18,056 nt of DNA from JAABRU01 sp041390465. Its GTDB lineage: Bacteria; Desulfobacterota; Desulfobacteria; Desulfobacterales; Desulfococcaceae. The stretch covers positions 1 to 18,056 of the forward strand of contig JAWKPW010000109.1 of the NCBI GenBank assembly GCA_041390465.1, read 5' to 3'. A program made the translations under genes and the position numbers. Under the pieces are notes generated by a model that searched no databases, was not told the DNA's origin, and was given only the letters and a program-made list of their open reading frames with translations. Numbering within the stretch: the stretch's first letter is position 1; each line of letters starts with the position of its first letter. Below are positions 6,934 to 14,644 of this stretch, in pieces.

Positions 6934-7860
6934 ATGAAATATCGTTACAAAGATTTCAACACCTGGCTTCGGGAGATTTTCGGTCAGCGGGTGCAGAAAA
7001 TCACAGTGGACGCGGGCCTGACCTGTCCCAACCGGGACGGAACGATTGCCCGCGGAGGATGCATCTACTGCAATGCCAGAGGTTCCGGAACCGGGGATTA
7101 CATCCGGGGACGGTGTGTGTGCGAACAGATCCGGATAAATGCAGAATTTGTTGCCCGAAGATACAAGGCCAAAAAATTTCTCATTTACTTCCAGTCCTTT
7201 TCCAATACCTACGCGCCTGTGGAGAAACTGGAATCTCTCTACAATGAGGCTTTGCAGGCCATAGATGGTGTGGTGGGGCTTTGCATCGGAACCCGGCCGG
7301 ACTGCGTAAACAAAGAAGTGCTGAATCTGCTGCAAAATTATGCTGAAAAATATATGATCTGGCTGGAATACGGTCTGCAGTCGGTGCATGATGCCACCCT
7401 TGCTTTGATCAACCGGGGCCATGATTTTGCCTGTTTTCAGAAAGCTGCGGAAATGACCCGAAACAGGGGAATCCGCATCTGTGCGCATGTGATTCTGGGA
7501 CTGCCCGGTGAGACGCGGGAGCAGATGATGCAGACCGCAGGAACTGTGGCCCGGCTTGGCATTGACGGCATCAAAATCCATCTGCTGTATGTGGTCAAAG
7601 GAACAAAACTGGATGAGATGTACCAAAACGGCCTGTACCGTCCTTTGGAACAGGCTGAATATGCGGATCTGGTCTGTGAATTTCTGGAATATCTGCCTCC
7701 GGATATGGTCATTCAGAGACTGACCGGAGATCCCCACCCAGAAGAACTTGCAGCTCCCGAATGGTCACTGGATAAAAAAGGAAACCTGCGGATGATTGCA
7801 GAGACAATGGAAAAACTTGACAGTTGGCAGGGGAAAAAATACAAACAATTCTCCTCTTGA
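6934..7860 (+). CDS. TIGR01212 (YhcC-type) radical SAM protein
   Basis: A 308-residue radical SAM enzyme, close to the family's usual length. Residues 31-46 carry the cluster cysteines in the family-specific pattern CPNRDGTIARGGCIYC (Cys31, Cys43, Cys46; Cx11CxxC). Next come FQSFSNTYAPVEKLESLYNEAL, IGTRPDC, WLEYGLQSVHDATL, the HVILGLPGE strand and KIHLLYVVKGTKL. The family is related to Elp3-like radical SAM proteins, and the substrate of YhcC members is not securely known. The ATG at 6934 has only weak purine-rich sequence (AAAGAAG) before it, but the N-terminus MKYRYKDFNTWLREIFG matches the expected family start. It is divergent from ispH-ubiA, with 205 bp between. The next gene begins 73 bp downstream. 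A 332-codon antisense frame is a shadow. Confidence 0.93.
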   Translation: MKYRYKDFNTWLREIFGQRVQKITVDAGLTCPNRDGTIARGGCIYCNARGSGTGDYIRGRCVCEQIRINAEFVARRYKAKKFLIYFQSFSNTYAPVEKLESLYNEALQAIDGVVGLCIGTRPDCVNKEVLNLLQNYAEKYMIWLEYGLQSVHDATLALINRGHDFACFQKAAEMTRNRGIRICAHVILGLPGETREQMMQTAGTVARLGIDGIKIHLLYVVKGTKLDEMYQNGLYRPLEQAEYADLVCEFLEYLPPDMVIQRLTGDPHPEELAAPEWSLDKKGNLRMIAETMEKLDSWQGKKYKQFSS

Positions 7861-7866
7861 GAGGAG
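7851..7866 (+). promoter_or_regulatory. Hairpin over the stop codon of the radical SAM gene
   Basis: CTCCTCT (7851-7857) and AGAGGAG (7860-7866) form a perfect 7-bp inverted repeat around the TGA stop (7858-7860). There is no T tract, so it is not a normal terminator. The GAGGAG half is also Shine-Dalgarno-like, though too far from the next start (7934) to serve it. Confidence 0.35.
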
Positions 7867-7933
7867 ACAGGCTGCTGAGCGGTGCCCAGGCAGCCTGAGG
7901 GAAATATGCAAATCATGCAGCAGGAGAAAGCCT

Positions 7934-8398
7934 ATGTCTGAAATCAGAGAAATTGTCATTCCCAAAGAGCAGGCCGTGTTCTGGCTGGACAAAAACGGCT
8001 GCTGGAACAATGAACACGGAAAATTCAGCCATAAAAAAATCATTGATTATTTCAATTCCTGCATCCGCAGGGATGCAGACGGCTATTATCTGACACAGAT
8101 CAACGGAGATGTTCGGGAAAAGGTGTATTTTCCCTGTGAGGATACCGCATTCTTTGTCACGGATATTGCAAAAACAGATGGGGAAATCCGGCTGATTCTC
8201 AATACCAAAGCGGAAATTCCCCTGCAACCGGAAAATCTGCGTGTCAGCAATGACTGTCTGTATATGCAAAACGGAGAGGACAGGATAAAATTCACGGAAC
8301 GGGCCATGCTGAAAATGGCAGACAGCATGGAATATGAAAACAGCCGATACTTTTTCCTGAGCAAAGGGGAAAAAAGGGAAATTCCTCAGATGGAATAA
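7934..8398 (+). CDS. DUF1285-like hypothetical protein, 154 aa
   Basis: The start MSEIREIVIPKEQ at 7934 has AGGAGA 6 nt upstream. The open frame extends back to 7796, overlapping the radical SAM gene, but that part is a shadow. The 154-residue protein is soluble, with no signal peptide or membrane segment. The pattern WLDKNGCWNNE (around 17-27), KKIIDYFNSCIRRDADGYYL (39-58), EKVYFPCEDTAFFVTDI and FTERAMLKMAD resembles DUF1285 proteins, whose function is unknown. This match is by eye and moderate. It follows the radical SAM gene by 73 bp and is probably in the same transcript. The gene looks intact. Confidence 0.7.
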   Translation: MSEIREIVIPKEQAVFWLDKNGCWNNEHGKFSHKKIIDYFNSCIRRDADGYYLTQINGDVREKVYFPCEDTAFFVTDIAKTDGEIRLILNTKAEIPLQPENLRVSNDCLYMQNGEDRIKFTERAMLKMADSMEYENSRYFFLSKGEKREIPQME

Positions 8399-8441
8399 TA
8401 AGGAAACCCCTTGATTTTGAGATACAAAATCACAAACTGCA

Positions 8442-8549
8442 AATGCGAATTAAGAGTCTGATCCTGACTGGATTTGACAATTTTCAAAAACTTGTCAAAT
8501 CCTGCATGAACATACAACACTCTGTTTTTGTTCATTCTGAATTCGCATT
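8442..8549. repeat. Structured element: outer inverted repeat with two inner hairpins
   Basis: The outer arms AATGCGAATT (8442-8451) and AATTCGCATT (8540-8549) are perfect complements, extended to about 14 nt with one mismatch. Inside are a perfect 11-bp hairpin (GGATTTGACAA at 8470-8480 with TTGTCAAATCC at 8492-8502) and a 7-bp hairpin (ATGAACA at 8506-8512 with TGTTCAT at 8529-8535). Together they fold as a three-way junction of about 108 nt. It could be a small RNA, a 3'-UTR element of the DUF1285-like gene, or a miniature palindromic repeat; no target-site duplication is evident. Confidence 0.6.
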
Positions 8550-8650
8550 CATGTTTGCCTGTTTAAGTGGATGATTTCTGAATTTTCTCAAATTCCCGCT
8601 TATCTATTCAGAATCCCAGCAGTTTTTTTATGGTTCAGACAATATCCGCA

Positions 8651-8767
8651 GAGCGAAAAAATTTCCGCACAGTGATTGGCTGTTCCCGGAGTGCAAAAAA
8701 TTGCATTTCGGCACAGTGCGGAGACCTGTTCCGGGATGCGAACATGCAGTTTCTGCACTCCTCCGGA
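8651..8767. repeat. Diverged tandem repeat, about 44 bp
   Basis: The blocks starting at 8651, 8691 and 8737 share the ordered pattern GCRAA...GCA/TTTC, then GCACAGTG (8667 and 8711, exactly 44 bp apart), then CTGTTCC and CGGGA. The third copy is partial. The repeat ends about 40 bp before the hrpA start. Confidence 0.45.
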
Positions 8768-8809
8768 AAGAAAATTTCTTCGTTCTGCTGAACAGCAAAA
8801 GGAAAAACA

Positions 8810-11800
8810 TTGACATCGCAGCAACTCAGAAAACTGGAAAATCTCTGTGCAAAGGCATTGGCCGGAGATCGGCAGAACTTCGGAGGGAAATCAGTAGAGG
8901 AAGAAGTTCCAGGATAGTGGAGAAACAGGCTGCACGGCTTGCGGAACTGGAAACCCGAATACAGGCTCTGGCGCAAAAAAACGCAGAATCTGCAAAAGAA
9001 ACCGTCCCTCGTCCCGCTTACAATCCGATCTGCCCATTGTGGCACGCAAAGAGGAGATCATTATATTATCCGCAAAAAACCGGGTGGTATTTATTCCCGG
9101 TGAGACCGGCTCCGGCAAGACCACACAGATTCCCAAATTCTGCATGGAGGCGGGACGGGGCATTGACGGAAAGATTGCCTGCACCCAGCCCCGGCGCATT
9201 GCCGCGATGACGGTTTCTGCGCGCATTGCCGAGGAACTGGGTGAGGAGATTGGAAAATCCGTTGGTTACAAAATCCGCTTTCAGGACACAAACCGGTGAA
9301 GATGCCTGTATCAAAATCATGACAGACGGCATTCTTCTGGCCGAGGCGCAGGGGGACGGCCGGCTCAGGGAATATGACACCATTATCGTGGATGAGGCGC
9401 ATGAGCGGAGCCTGAACATTGACTTTGTTCTGGGCATTCTCAAAACCCTGATTCACAGGCGCAGGGATTTGAAACTCATTATCACCTCAGCGACCATTGA
9501 CACGGAAAAATTCTCCAAAGCCTTTGATGCGCCCATTATTGAAGTATCGGCACGTTACAAATGGTGGAGGTGCGGTATCCGCAGACTGAAGGCAAATCTT
9601 TGGATAAACGATCTGCGGAAAAAAAGACCGATGAGGACGAGCAGAGTTATGTGGAACTCGCGGTGAAAGCCGACAACCGCAGCAGGAAAGTCCATACGGC
9701 GGATAGTTCTGGTGTTCATGCTCACCGAGCAGGACATACGGGAATGCTGTGAGATGATCGAAGGCCGAAATTACAATGTGGCAGGACGGTTCTGCCCTGT
9801 TTGCCCGTCTCAGCGCGGGGAGCAGACCCGCGGTTTTGCCAAAATGCCGGGCAGAAAGATCATTGTGTCCACCAATGTGGGCGGAAACCCTGTCACCATT
9901 CCGGGCATCAAGTTTGTGGTGGATACGGGACTTGCCCGGATTTCTTCCAGTATTCGCCCCGTTCCCGCACCACGGCGCTGCCGGTTTCCCCCATTTCCCG
10001 AAGCAGTGCGGATCAGCGGGCAGGCCGGTGCGGGCGGGTGCAGCACGGTGTCTGCATCCGGCTTTATACGCAGGAGGATTATGAAAACCGTCCCCGCTTC
10101 ACTTTGCCGGAAATATTGCGCTCCAATCTGGCGGAAGTCATTCTGCGCATGATTGCCCTTGGGCTGGGCGACATCAAGGAATTTCCCTTTATTGACCGGC
10201 CTGCGGACAAAAGCATTCAGGACGGGTTCCATCTGCTGGAGGAACTGGGCGCGATTGTCCGAGCCGGGAAAAAAGAGGGAGAGGAAAAAGCCGCTTCCCA
10301 TGTTCTCACCGAACGCGGCAGCACAATGGCATCTCTTCCCCTGGATCCCCGATTGTCACGGATACTGATCGAAGCTGCGGAAAAAGGCTGTCTGGAGGAA
10401 GTCAAAGTCATTGCAGCCGCTCTCAGCATTCAGGACCCCAGAGAACGGCCTGCGGAAAAGATGAAAGCAGCAGATCAGGCTCATGCACAGTTCAAAGACG
10501 CGGATTCAGATTTCATGACCCTGCTGAAAATCTGGAATATCTGGCAGGAAATCCGTGACAGTCTGAAATCCCAGTCAAAGATGCGCAAATACTGCAAGGA
10601 GAATTTTCTTTCCTTCCGAAGGATGCAGGAGTGGCGGGATATTCATTGGCAGATTTCCCTGATTCTGGAAGAGCAGGGAATTCGCAGTCTTCCGGTGCAG
10701 GAAAACACAGGAAAAAAGGGGGAAAAACCCGCTTTTTCCCCCAAATATGCTGCCATTCATCAGGCCATTCTCAGCGGATTTCTTTCCAACATTGCCATGA
10801 AAAAGGAAAAGCAGTATTACAAAGGAGCCAAAGACAAAGAAGTCATGCTGTTTCCGGGTTCGGGCCTGTTCGCCAATCCGGGTGCGTGGATTGTATCTGC
10901 GGAAATGGTGGAAACCACCCGGCTTTTCGCTCGCATTGCCGCGCATATTGATCCGGAATGGATTGAACCTGTTGGAAAGGAGCAGTGCAGATATGCGTAT
11001 CTCAATCCCCACTGGGAGCGAAGCCGGGGCGAGGTCACGGCCACCGAGCAGGTCAGTCTCTACGGTCTGCTTATACATCCGGGACGGCCTGTATCCTATG
11101 GCCGTGTCAATCCCACTGAAGCTGCTGAAATCTTTATCCGCAGCGCGCTGGTGGCAGGGGATCTGCGTCAGTCTTTTCCCTTTATGGAGCATAATCAGCG
11201 TGTGATTGGGGAGATTCAGGATATGGAAGACCGGGTGCGGCGCAGGGACCTGCTGGTCAGCGAGGAGGATCTGTACCGCTTTTACGCGGATCGGCTGGAG
11301 GGAATCTGCGATGTGCGATCTTTGCGGCATCTGCTGAAAACCCGGAAAGACGACTTTCTGCGCATGAAAAGAGAGGATCTGCTGCTCACTCTGCCCAATC
11401 CTGATGAACTTTCCCAGTTTCCGGAGCAGATTTCTTTGGGAAATACAGTCATTCCCTGTGAATACAGCTTTGATCCGGGAAAAGAAAATGACGGAATAAC
11501 CCTGAAAATCTCTTCAGCCATCGCGCCCTGCATTGCACCGGAAGCTGTGGACTGGGTGGTTCCGGGACTGCTGCGGGAAAAAATCACAACTCTGATCAAA
11601 GGACTGCCCAAGGAATTCCGCAGGCAACTGGTTCCGGTGAATCAGACTGTGGATGTGATTGTGCAGGATATGCCCAGAGAGGAAAACCTTCCCCTGATTA
11701 CCGCATTAAGCCGTTTTATTTACCGGAAATTCGGCACAGACATTCCCGCGTCCGCGTGGGATGCCAAAAGCCTGCCGGAGCATCTGAAAATGCGCATTTC

Positions 11801-12803
11801 CCTGCTCGGGCCGCGCGGAGAGGAACTTCGCACAGGGCGGGATCCGTCCATTCTGGTGCAGGGCGCAAGTCCGCAGGTCAATCCGGATGATTTTGCAGCA
11901 GCACGGCAGCGGTGGGAGCGCAGGGGAATCACGGAATGGGATTTCGGGAAACTGCCGGAAACCCTGACGCTGAAAGGGGAAAAAGGGGAGAAATGGACCG
12001 CGTATCCGGGCCTGAAAACAGAGGAAAACGATCTGTGTCTGCGCCTGTTCAAAGACAGAACCGAAGCCATCCAATCCCACAGACAGGGCATGGTAAAACT
12101 CTTTTCCCTGCATTTTGCCAAAGAGGTGCGGATGCTCAAATATCAGTTGGCTTTGCCCGGCAGTTCCGCACTGCCCGCGCGCTATTTCGGCGGAAGCAAA
12201 GTGCTGGAAAAAGAAATGCTTGACAGCATTCTTGCCTCTCTGTTTTCTCTGAACCTCCGCACTCCGGAAGCCTTTGCAGCCCATGCCAAAAAAGCCGAAT
12301 CTGTGATTGCGGAAAAAGGGATGCAGAAACTGCGGACTGTCATTCGTATATTGGACGCATATCAAGAATGCCGGACAGTGCTGTATGACTTGGAAAATGC
12401 AAACCGGAACAGCACTGCAATCATACAGTTTCTCGCGGGGCTGCGCGACAGTCTCGCCAATCTTGTGCCTGAGCATTTTGTCACTTTGTACAGTGAAGAA
12501 CGCATGACCCATCTGGAACGCTATATCAAAGCCATTGCCATCCGCGCACAGCGGGCCATTGTCAGTTTTGAAAAAGATCAGGCAAAGGCAGCGGAAGTGA
12601 AACTCCACACAGACCGCCTCAACCGGCTGCTGACAGAACTTTCGCCCCATGTGACAGAGGAAAAAAGAAATGCGGTGGAGGAGTTTTTCTGGCTGCTGGA
12701 AGAATACAAGGTCTCGGTCTTCGCGCAGGAACTGAAAACCCCGGTGAAAGTCTCTGCCAAAAAGCTGGAGAAAATGTATGCGGAGATACAGCGGATGGTG
12801 TGA
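8810..12803 (+). pseudogene. hrpA: ATP-dependent RNA helicase HrpA, first third frame broken
   Basis: A DEAH-box RNA helicase of about 1,330 codons (E. coli HrpA is 1,300 aa), implicated elsewhere in rescue of stalled ribosomes and RNA processing. The likely start is TTG at 8810 with AAAGGA 7 nt upstream, giving LTSQQLRKLENLCAKALAGD. The motifs then hop between frames: VEKQAARLAELETRIQ, Walker A GETGSGKTTQIPK (about 9100), TQPRRIAAM, DEAHERSLNIDFVLGIL (about 9390), ITSATIDTEKFS, MVEVRYPQ, LVFMLTEQDIRE, KIIVSTNV and VTIPGIKFVVDTG. At least nine frame changes occur before about 9950. Near 9870-9890 two opposite one-base changes turn the expected NVAETSVTIPG into NVGGNPVTIPG. Everything after about 9950 is open, so sequencing indels rather than long-term decay are suspected. 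Confidence 0.85.
9801..12803 (+). CDS. hrpA: HrpA, intact C-terminal two thirds (open frame)
   Basis: This is the 1000-codon uninterrupted frame of the disrupted hrpA. The first roughly 48 codons from the ATG at 9801 are out of frame with the protein; true HrpA sequence begins near 9950 with QYSPRSRTTALPV. It contains helicase motif VI (SADQRAGRCGR), the winged-helix and HA2 region (LPEILRSNLAEVILRMIALGLGD onward, LPLDPRLSRIL, AALSIQDPRERP), the OB-fold region (KEVMLFPGSGLF) and the long HrpA-specific DUF3418 C-terminus (GREEGD-like GRDPSILVQGA, EWDFGKLPETL, YPGLKTEENDLCLRLF). No frame break occurs over about 2.85 kb, in contrast with the part upstream. On its own it could not act as a helicase, because Walker A and the DEAH box are missing. 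Confidence 0.8.
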   Translation: MPVSARGADPRFCQNAGQKDHCVHQCGRKPCHHSGHQVCGGYGTCPDFFQYSPRSRTTALPVSPISRSSADQRAGRCGRVQHGVCIRLYTQEDYENRPRFTLPEILRSNLAEVILRMIALGLGDIKEFPFIDRPADKSIQDGFHLLEELGAIVRAGKKEGEEKAASHVLTERGSTMASLPLDPRLSRILIEAAEKGCLEEVKVIAAALSIQDPRERPAEKMKAADQAHAQFKDADSDFMTLLKIWNIWQEIRDSLKSQSKMRKYCKENFLSFRRMQEWRDIHWQISLILEEQGIRSLPVQENTGKKGEKPAFSPKYAAIHQAILSGFLSNIAMKKEKQYYKGAKDKEVMLFPGSGLFANPGAWIVSAEMVETTRLFARIAAHIDPEWIEPVGKEQCRYAYLNPHWERSRGEVTATEQVSLYGLLIHPGRPVSYGRVNPTEAAEIFIRSALVAGDLRQSFPFMEHNQRVIGEIQDMEDRVRRRDLLVSEEDLYRFYADRLEGICDVRSLRHLLKTRKDDFLRMKREDLLLTLPNPDELSQFPEQISLGNTVIPCEYSFDPGKENDGITLKISSAIAPCIAPEAVDWVVPGLLREKITTLIKGLPKEFRRQLVPVNQTVDVIVQDMPREENLPLITALSRFIYRKFGTDIPASAWDAKSLPEHLKMRISLLGPRGEELRTGRDPSILVQGASPQVNPDDFAAARQRWERRGITEWDFGKLPETLTLKGEKGEKWTAYPGLKTEENDLCLRLFKDRTEAIQSHRQGMVKLFSLHFAKEVRMLKYQLALPGSSALPARYFGGSKVLEKEMLDSILASLFSLNLRTPEAFAAHAKKAESVIAEKGMQKLRTVIRILDAYQECRTVLYDLENANRNSTAIIQFLAGLRDSLANLVPEHFVTLYSEERMTHLERYIKAIAIRAQRAIVSFEKDQAKAAEVKLHTDRLNRLLTELSPHVTEEKRNAVEEFFWLLEEYKVSVFAQELKTPVKVSAKKLEKMYAEIQRMV

Positions 12804-12919
12804 AGACTTTGACAGTAAGATAACTGATGTTATTCCGATTTTCCATTGAAATCATATTCTGCGGAAGGCAGTGCCGATTCACCGCCGATTTTATGCAGTG
12901 ATATAAATTTATTGTGACC

Positions 12920-12985
12920 TTTGTGCCATCTTCGTGTTCTTTGCGGTCAAAAAAAAGCATGGTTTCAGTGGAGAATCGGTATTAT
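12920..12985. repeat. Dispersed 66-bp intergenic repeat, copy 2
   Basis: The same orientation and nearly the same sequence as 3785-3850, with about four substitutions in 66 positions. Read on the minus strand it gives FFLTAKNTKMAQ. It lies about 115 bp after hrpA. Confidence 0.8.
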
Positions 12986-13350
12986 GCCAAATCATCATTG
13001 AATTTATGCAATACTCGGTTTTAGCATGACTCGAAACTTCAATACGGGCCTGACAATGCCGGCGGGTTTTATCTGCTTCATATTCACAGTGAACAGAAAG
13101 TTTGTCTTCGGGAACCCGATCCGTATATTCCCGAAAAGAAGCCCGGCAAAGGTCGCCCGCCATGCCGTCATCAGTCCGATTTCGAAGGGATAACGGCAGA
13201 ATCACCTGCCAAAAAAAGCGGACATGCAGCGGAAACGGGTCAGAAAATCTGTAAAAGACGGAAGAGACCCGAAAAAATTCGAAACGTCCCGAAAAGAAAT
13301 CCGGTGCATTCATTTTCAGAAATCACCTTGTCCGATGATTCCAGTTTTTT

Positions 13351-13389
13351 TGAAAACAGACTGCTGTCTTTTGAACAAATCTGTTTTCA
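13351..13389. repeat. Inverted repeat, 10-bp arms
   Basis: TGAAAACAGA (13351-13360) is complementary to TCTGTTTTCA (13380-13389), with a 19-nt loop. No T tract follows, so it is not a standard terminator. Confidence 0.4.
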
Positions 13390-13554
13390 GCAGTGATTTG
13401 ATATTATTCTGCGGTTAAAGACGGGACAGCCAGCCGGTTTGCCCCGTTATCCGGATTTTCTGCCATAATTTTGTATACTGAAAATATGAAAATTGAAAAT
13501 TAAGAATACGGAATTTTTAAATTTATATCAATATTTTCAATATATTATTTTTAA

Positions 13555-13590
13555 AAAATGTATTCATATGTATTCTGATGAATACATTTT
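13555..13590. promoter_or_regulatory. 13-bp perfect palindrome in AT-rich DNA upstream of the TIGR02147 gene
   Basis: AAAATGTATTCAT (13555-13567) pairs perfectly with ATGAATACATTTT (13578-13590) across a 10-nt centre that repeats ATGTATTC. It lies in the AT-rich stretch about 230 bp before the TIGR02147 gene. It could be an operator or a bidirectional terminator; the flanking A and T runs allow either. Confidence 0.45.
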
Positions 13591-13741
13591 GTAAAGATTC
13601 ACCTCACAATTCTCTTGATTTTTTTTTTCCGTCCGTTTATGTACAATCCAAAAAAGTGCAAACAGTTATGCCCGGTCTCGTTCTGTCCGCATGGAAAAAA
13701 TTTTCAACGATCAGATAAACATTTTTAAGAGCGCCCGTCAT

Positions 13742-13761
13742 CCCCGAAATCTTGGGGTTTT
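13742..13761 (+). terminator. Small terminator-like hairpin
   Basis: CCCC (13742-13745) pairs with GGGG (13754-13757), the stem extending to 6 bp with G-T and A-T pairs. TTTTC follows. It lies about 60 bp before the TIGR02147 start, so it would sit in that gene's leader if the promoter is upstream. Confidence 0.35.
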
Positions 13762-13817
13762 CAGACAGACCTTTTCTAAAAACTGCAAAATTCCCAACTG
13801 GTTCCTGGAGATGCAAA

Positions 13818-14638
13818 ATGAAATGTCCTGTTGTTTTTGAATATCTTTGATGCCATCGATTTTTCCTCCGGGATATGTTCCTTTTACAGAAAAGAGCAGA
13901 TCAGATTTTTCCTATCGCTACTTTTGCCCGGAAATCCGATCCAAATCCCCCACTCCCTGAAACTGGTGACAGACGGCATCCTGAATCTGACCAATGAAAG
14001 CATTGGAAAGATATTGCCAAAGGCTTTGATCTGAAAAAACAGGAACGGAATATTTTGAGTTTCTTATTCATGAATCGTGGCCCAAAGCCATGAGGAAAAA
14101 ACCATTACTACAGAAAAATGATATCTTTACACAGAGACATACGCAATCAATCTATGGAATACGAATATTTTTCAAATGGTATTGTCCAGTCATCCGTGAA
14201 ATTCTTCTGTTCCATGACCGCAGACACAGCCCGGAGCAGATTGCGGAAAATGCTCAGTCCGCCCGTAATCAGCGAAGTGAAAAAGGTTGTTGATCTGCTG
14301 CTCAAAAGCGGACTGATCCAAAAGGATGAACAGGATGCTGGGTTCAGTCAGATCGGAATCTCAGCACAGGGCCGGAGGTCAAATCCCTTGTTCACGCTGT
14401 TCATCACAGAGAGATGCCGTATCGCGGCCGAACTATTGAGCGTTATCCAGCAGCAGAGCGGGATATTCTGCGCTGGTGCTGAGTGTCACAAAGGACACCA
14501 TGAAGGATTTGAAGAAAAGAACCGCTGACTCCGGAAACAGTTGCTGGAAATGGCTTTCTGAAGAGAAAAATCCGGATCAGGTTGTGCAGGTCAATATTCA
14601 GGTGTTTCACGGGAAAGTTGCAGGGAGAAGAAAGATAA
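13818..14638 (+). pseudogene. TIGR02147 family protein, frame broken
   Basis: Joining frames rebuilds a protein of about 270 residues with the TIGR02147 layout. It starts MKCPVVFEYLDAIDFLRD (ATG 13818, GGAG 7 nt upstream), then YRYF, a LVTDGILNLTNESIGKI segment, LKKQERN, EYFSNWYCPVIREIL, SEKVVDLLLKSGLIQKDEQ, STGPEVKSL, TIERYPAAERDI and DPDQVVQVNIQVF. The likely stop is TAA at 14636. The family is common in Fibrobacter and deltaproteobacteria; its members are usually described as putative regulators, without proven function. At least six single-base frame changes are present, for instance extra T in the runs near 13840 and 13860. The next gene starts about 6 bp later, implying an operon. Confidence 0.75.
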
Positions 14639-14644
14639 GCCAAA

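Larger units (their letters stand above)
8399..8809. other. Non-coding region upstream of hrpA
   Basis: About 410 bp without a supportable gene. It contains a three-stem structured element (8442-8549) and, nearer hrpA, two to three diverged tandem copies of a roughly 44-bp sequence (8651-8767). Short frames on either strand run through these repeats and do not look like proteins. Confidence 0.55.
12804..13817. other. Non-coding region between hrpA and the TIGR02147 gene
   Basis: About 1 kb without a convincing gene. A 134-codon minus-strand frame (12909-13313) ends inside the dispersed repeat, so at least its C-terminus is false. Its upper part (DDGMAGDLCRASFREYTD...KTRRHCQARIE) could be the remnant of a small protein, which I cannot identify. 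Present are the second dispersed repeat (12920-12985), hairpins at 13351-13389, 13555-13590 and 13742-13757, and a markedly AT-rich stretch (about 13485-13600). No clear terminator is visible directly after hrpA. Confidence 0.5.

Noticed and set aside
6739..7737. Minus-strand 332-codon frame
   Set aside because: It is antisense to the intact radical SAM gene and shows no recognisable domain.
11706..12650. Minus-strand 314-codon frame
   Set aside because: It is antisense to the conserved hrpA C-terminus and is a shadow.
12909..13313. Minus-strand 134-codon frame as a gene
   Set aside because: Its C-terminus is the dispersed repeat (FFLTAKNTKMAQ), no ribosome site is visible and no domain is recognisable; at most a remnant.
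13615..13647. Promoter TTGATT ... TACAAT before the TIGR02147 gene
   Set aside because: The spacing is 21 bp, too long for a standard sigma70 promoter, and half of it is a T run.
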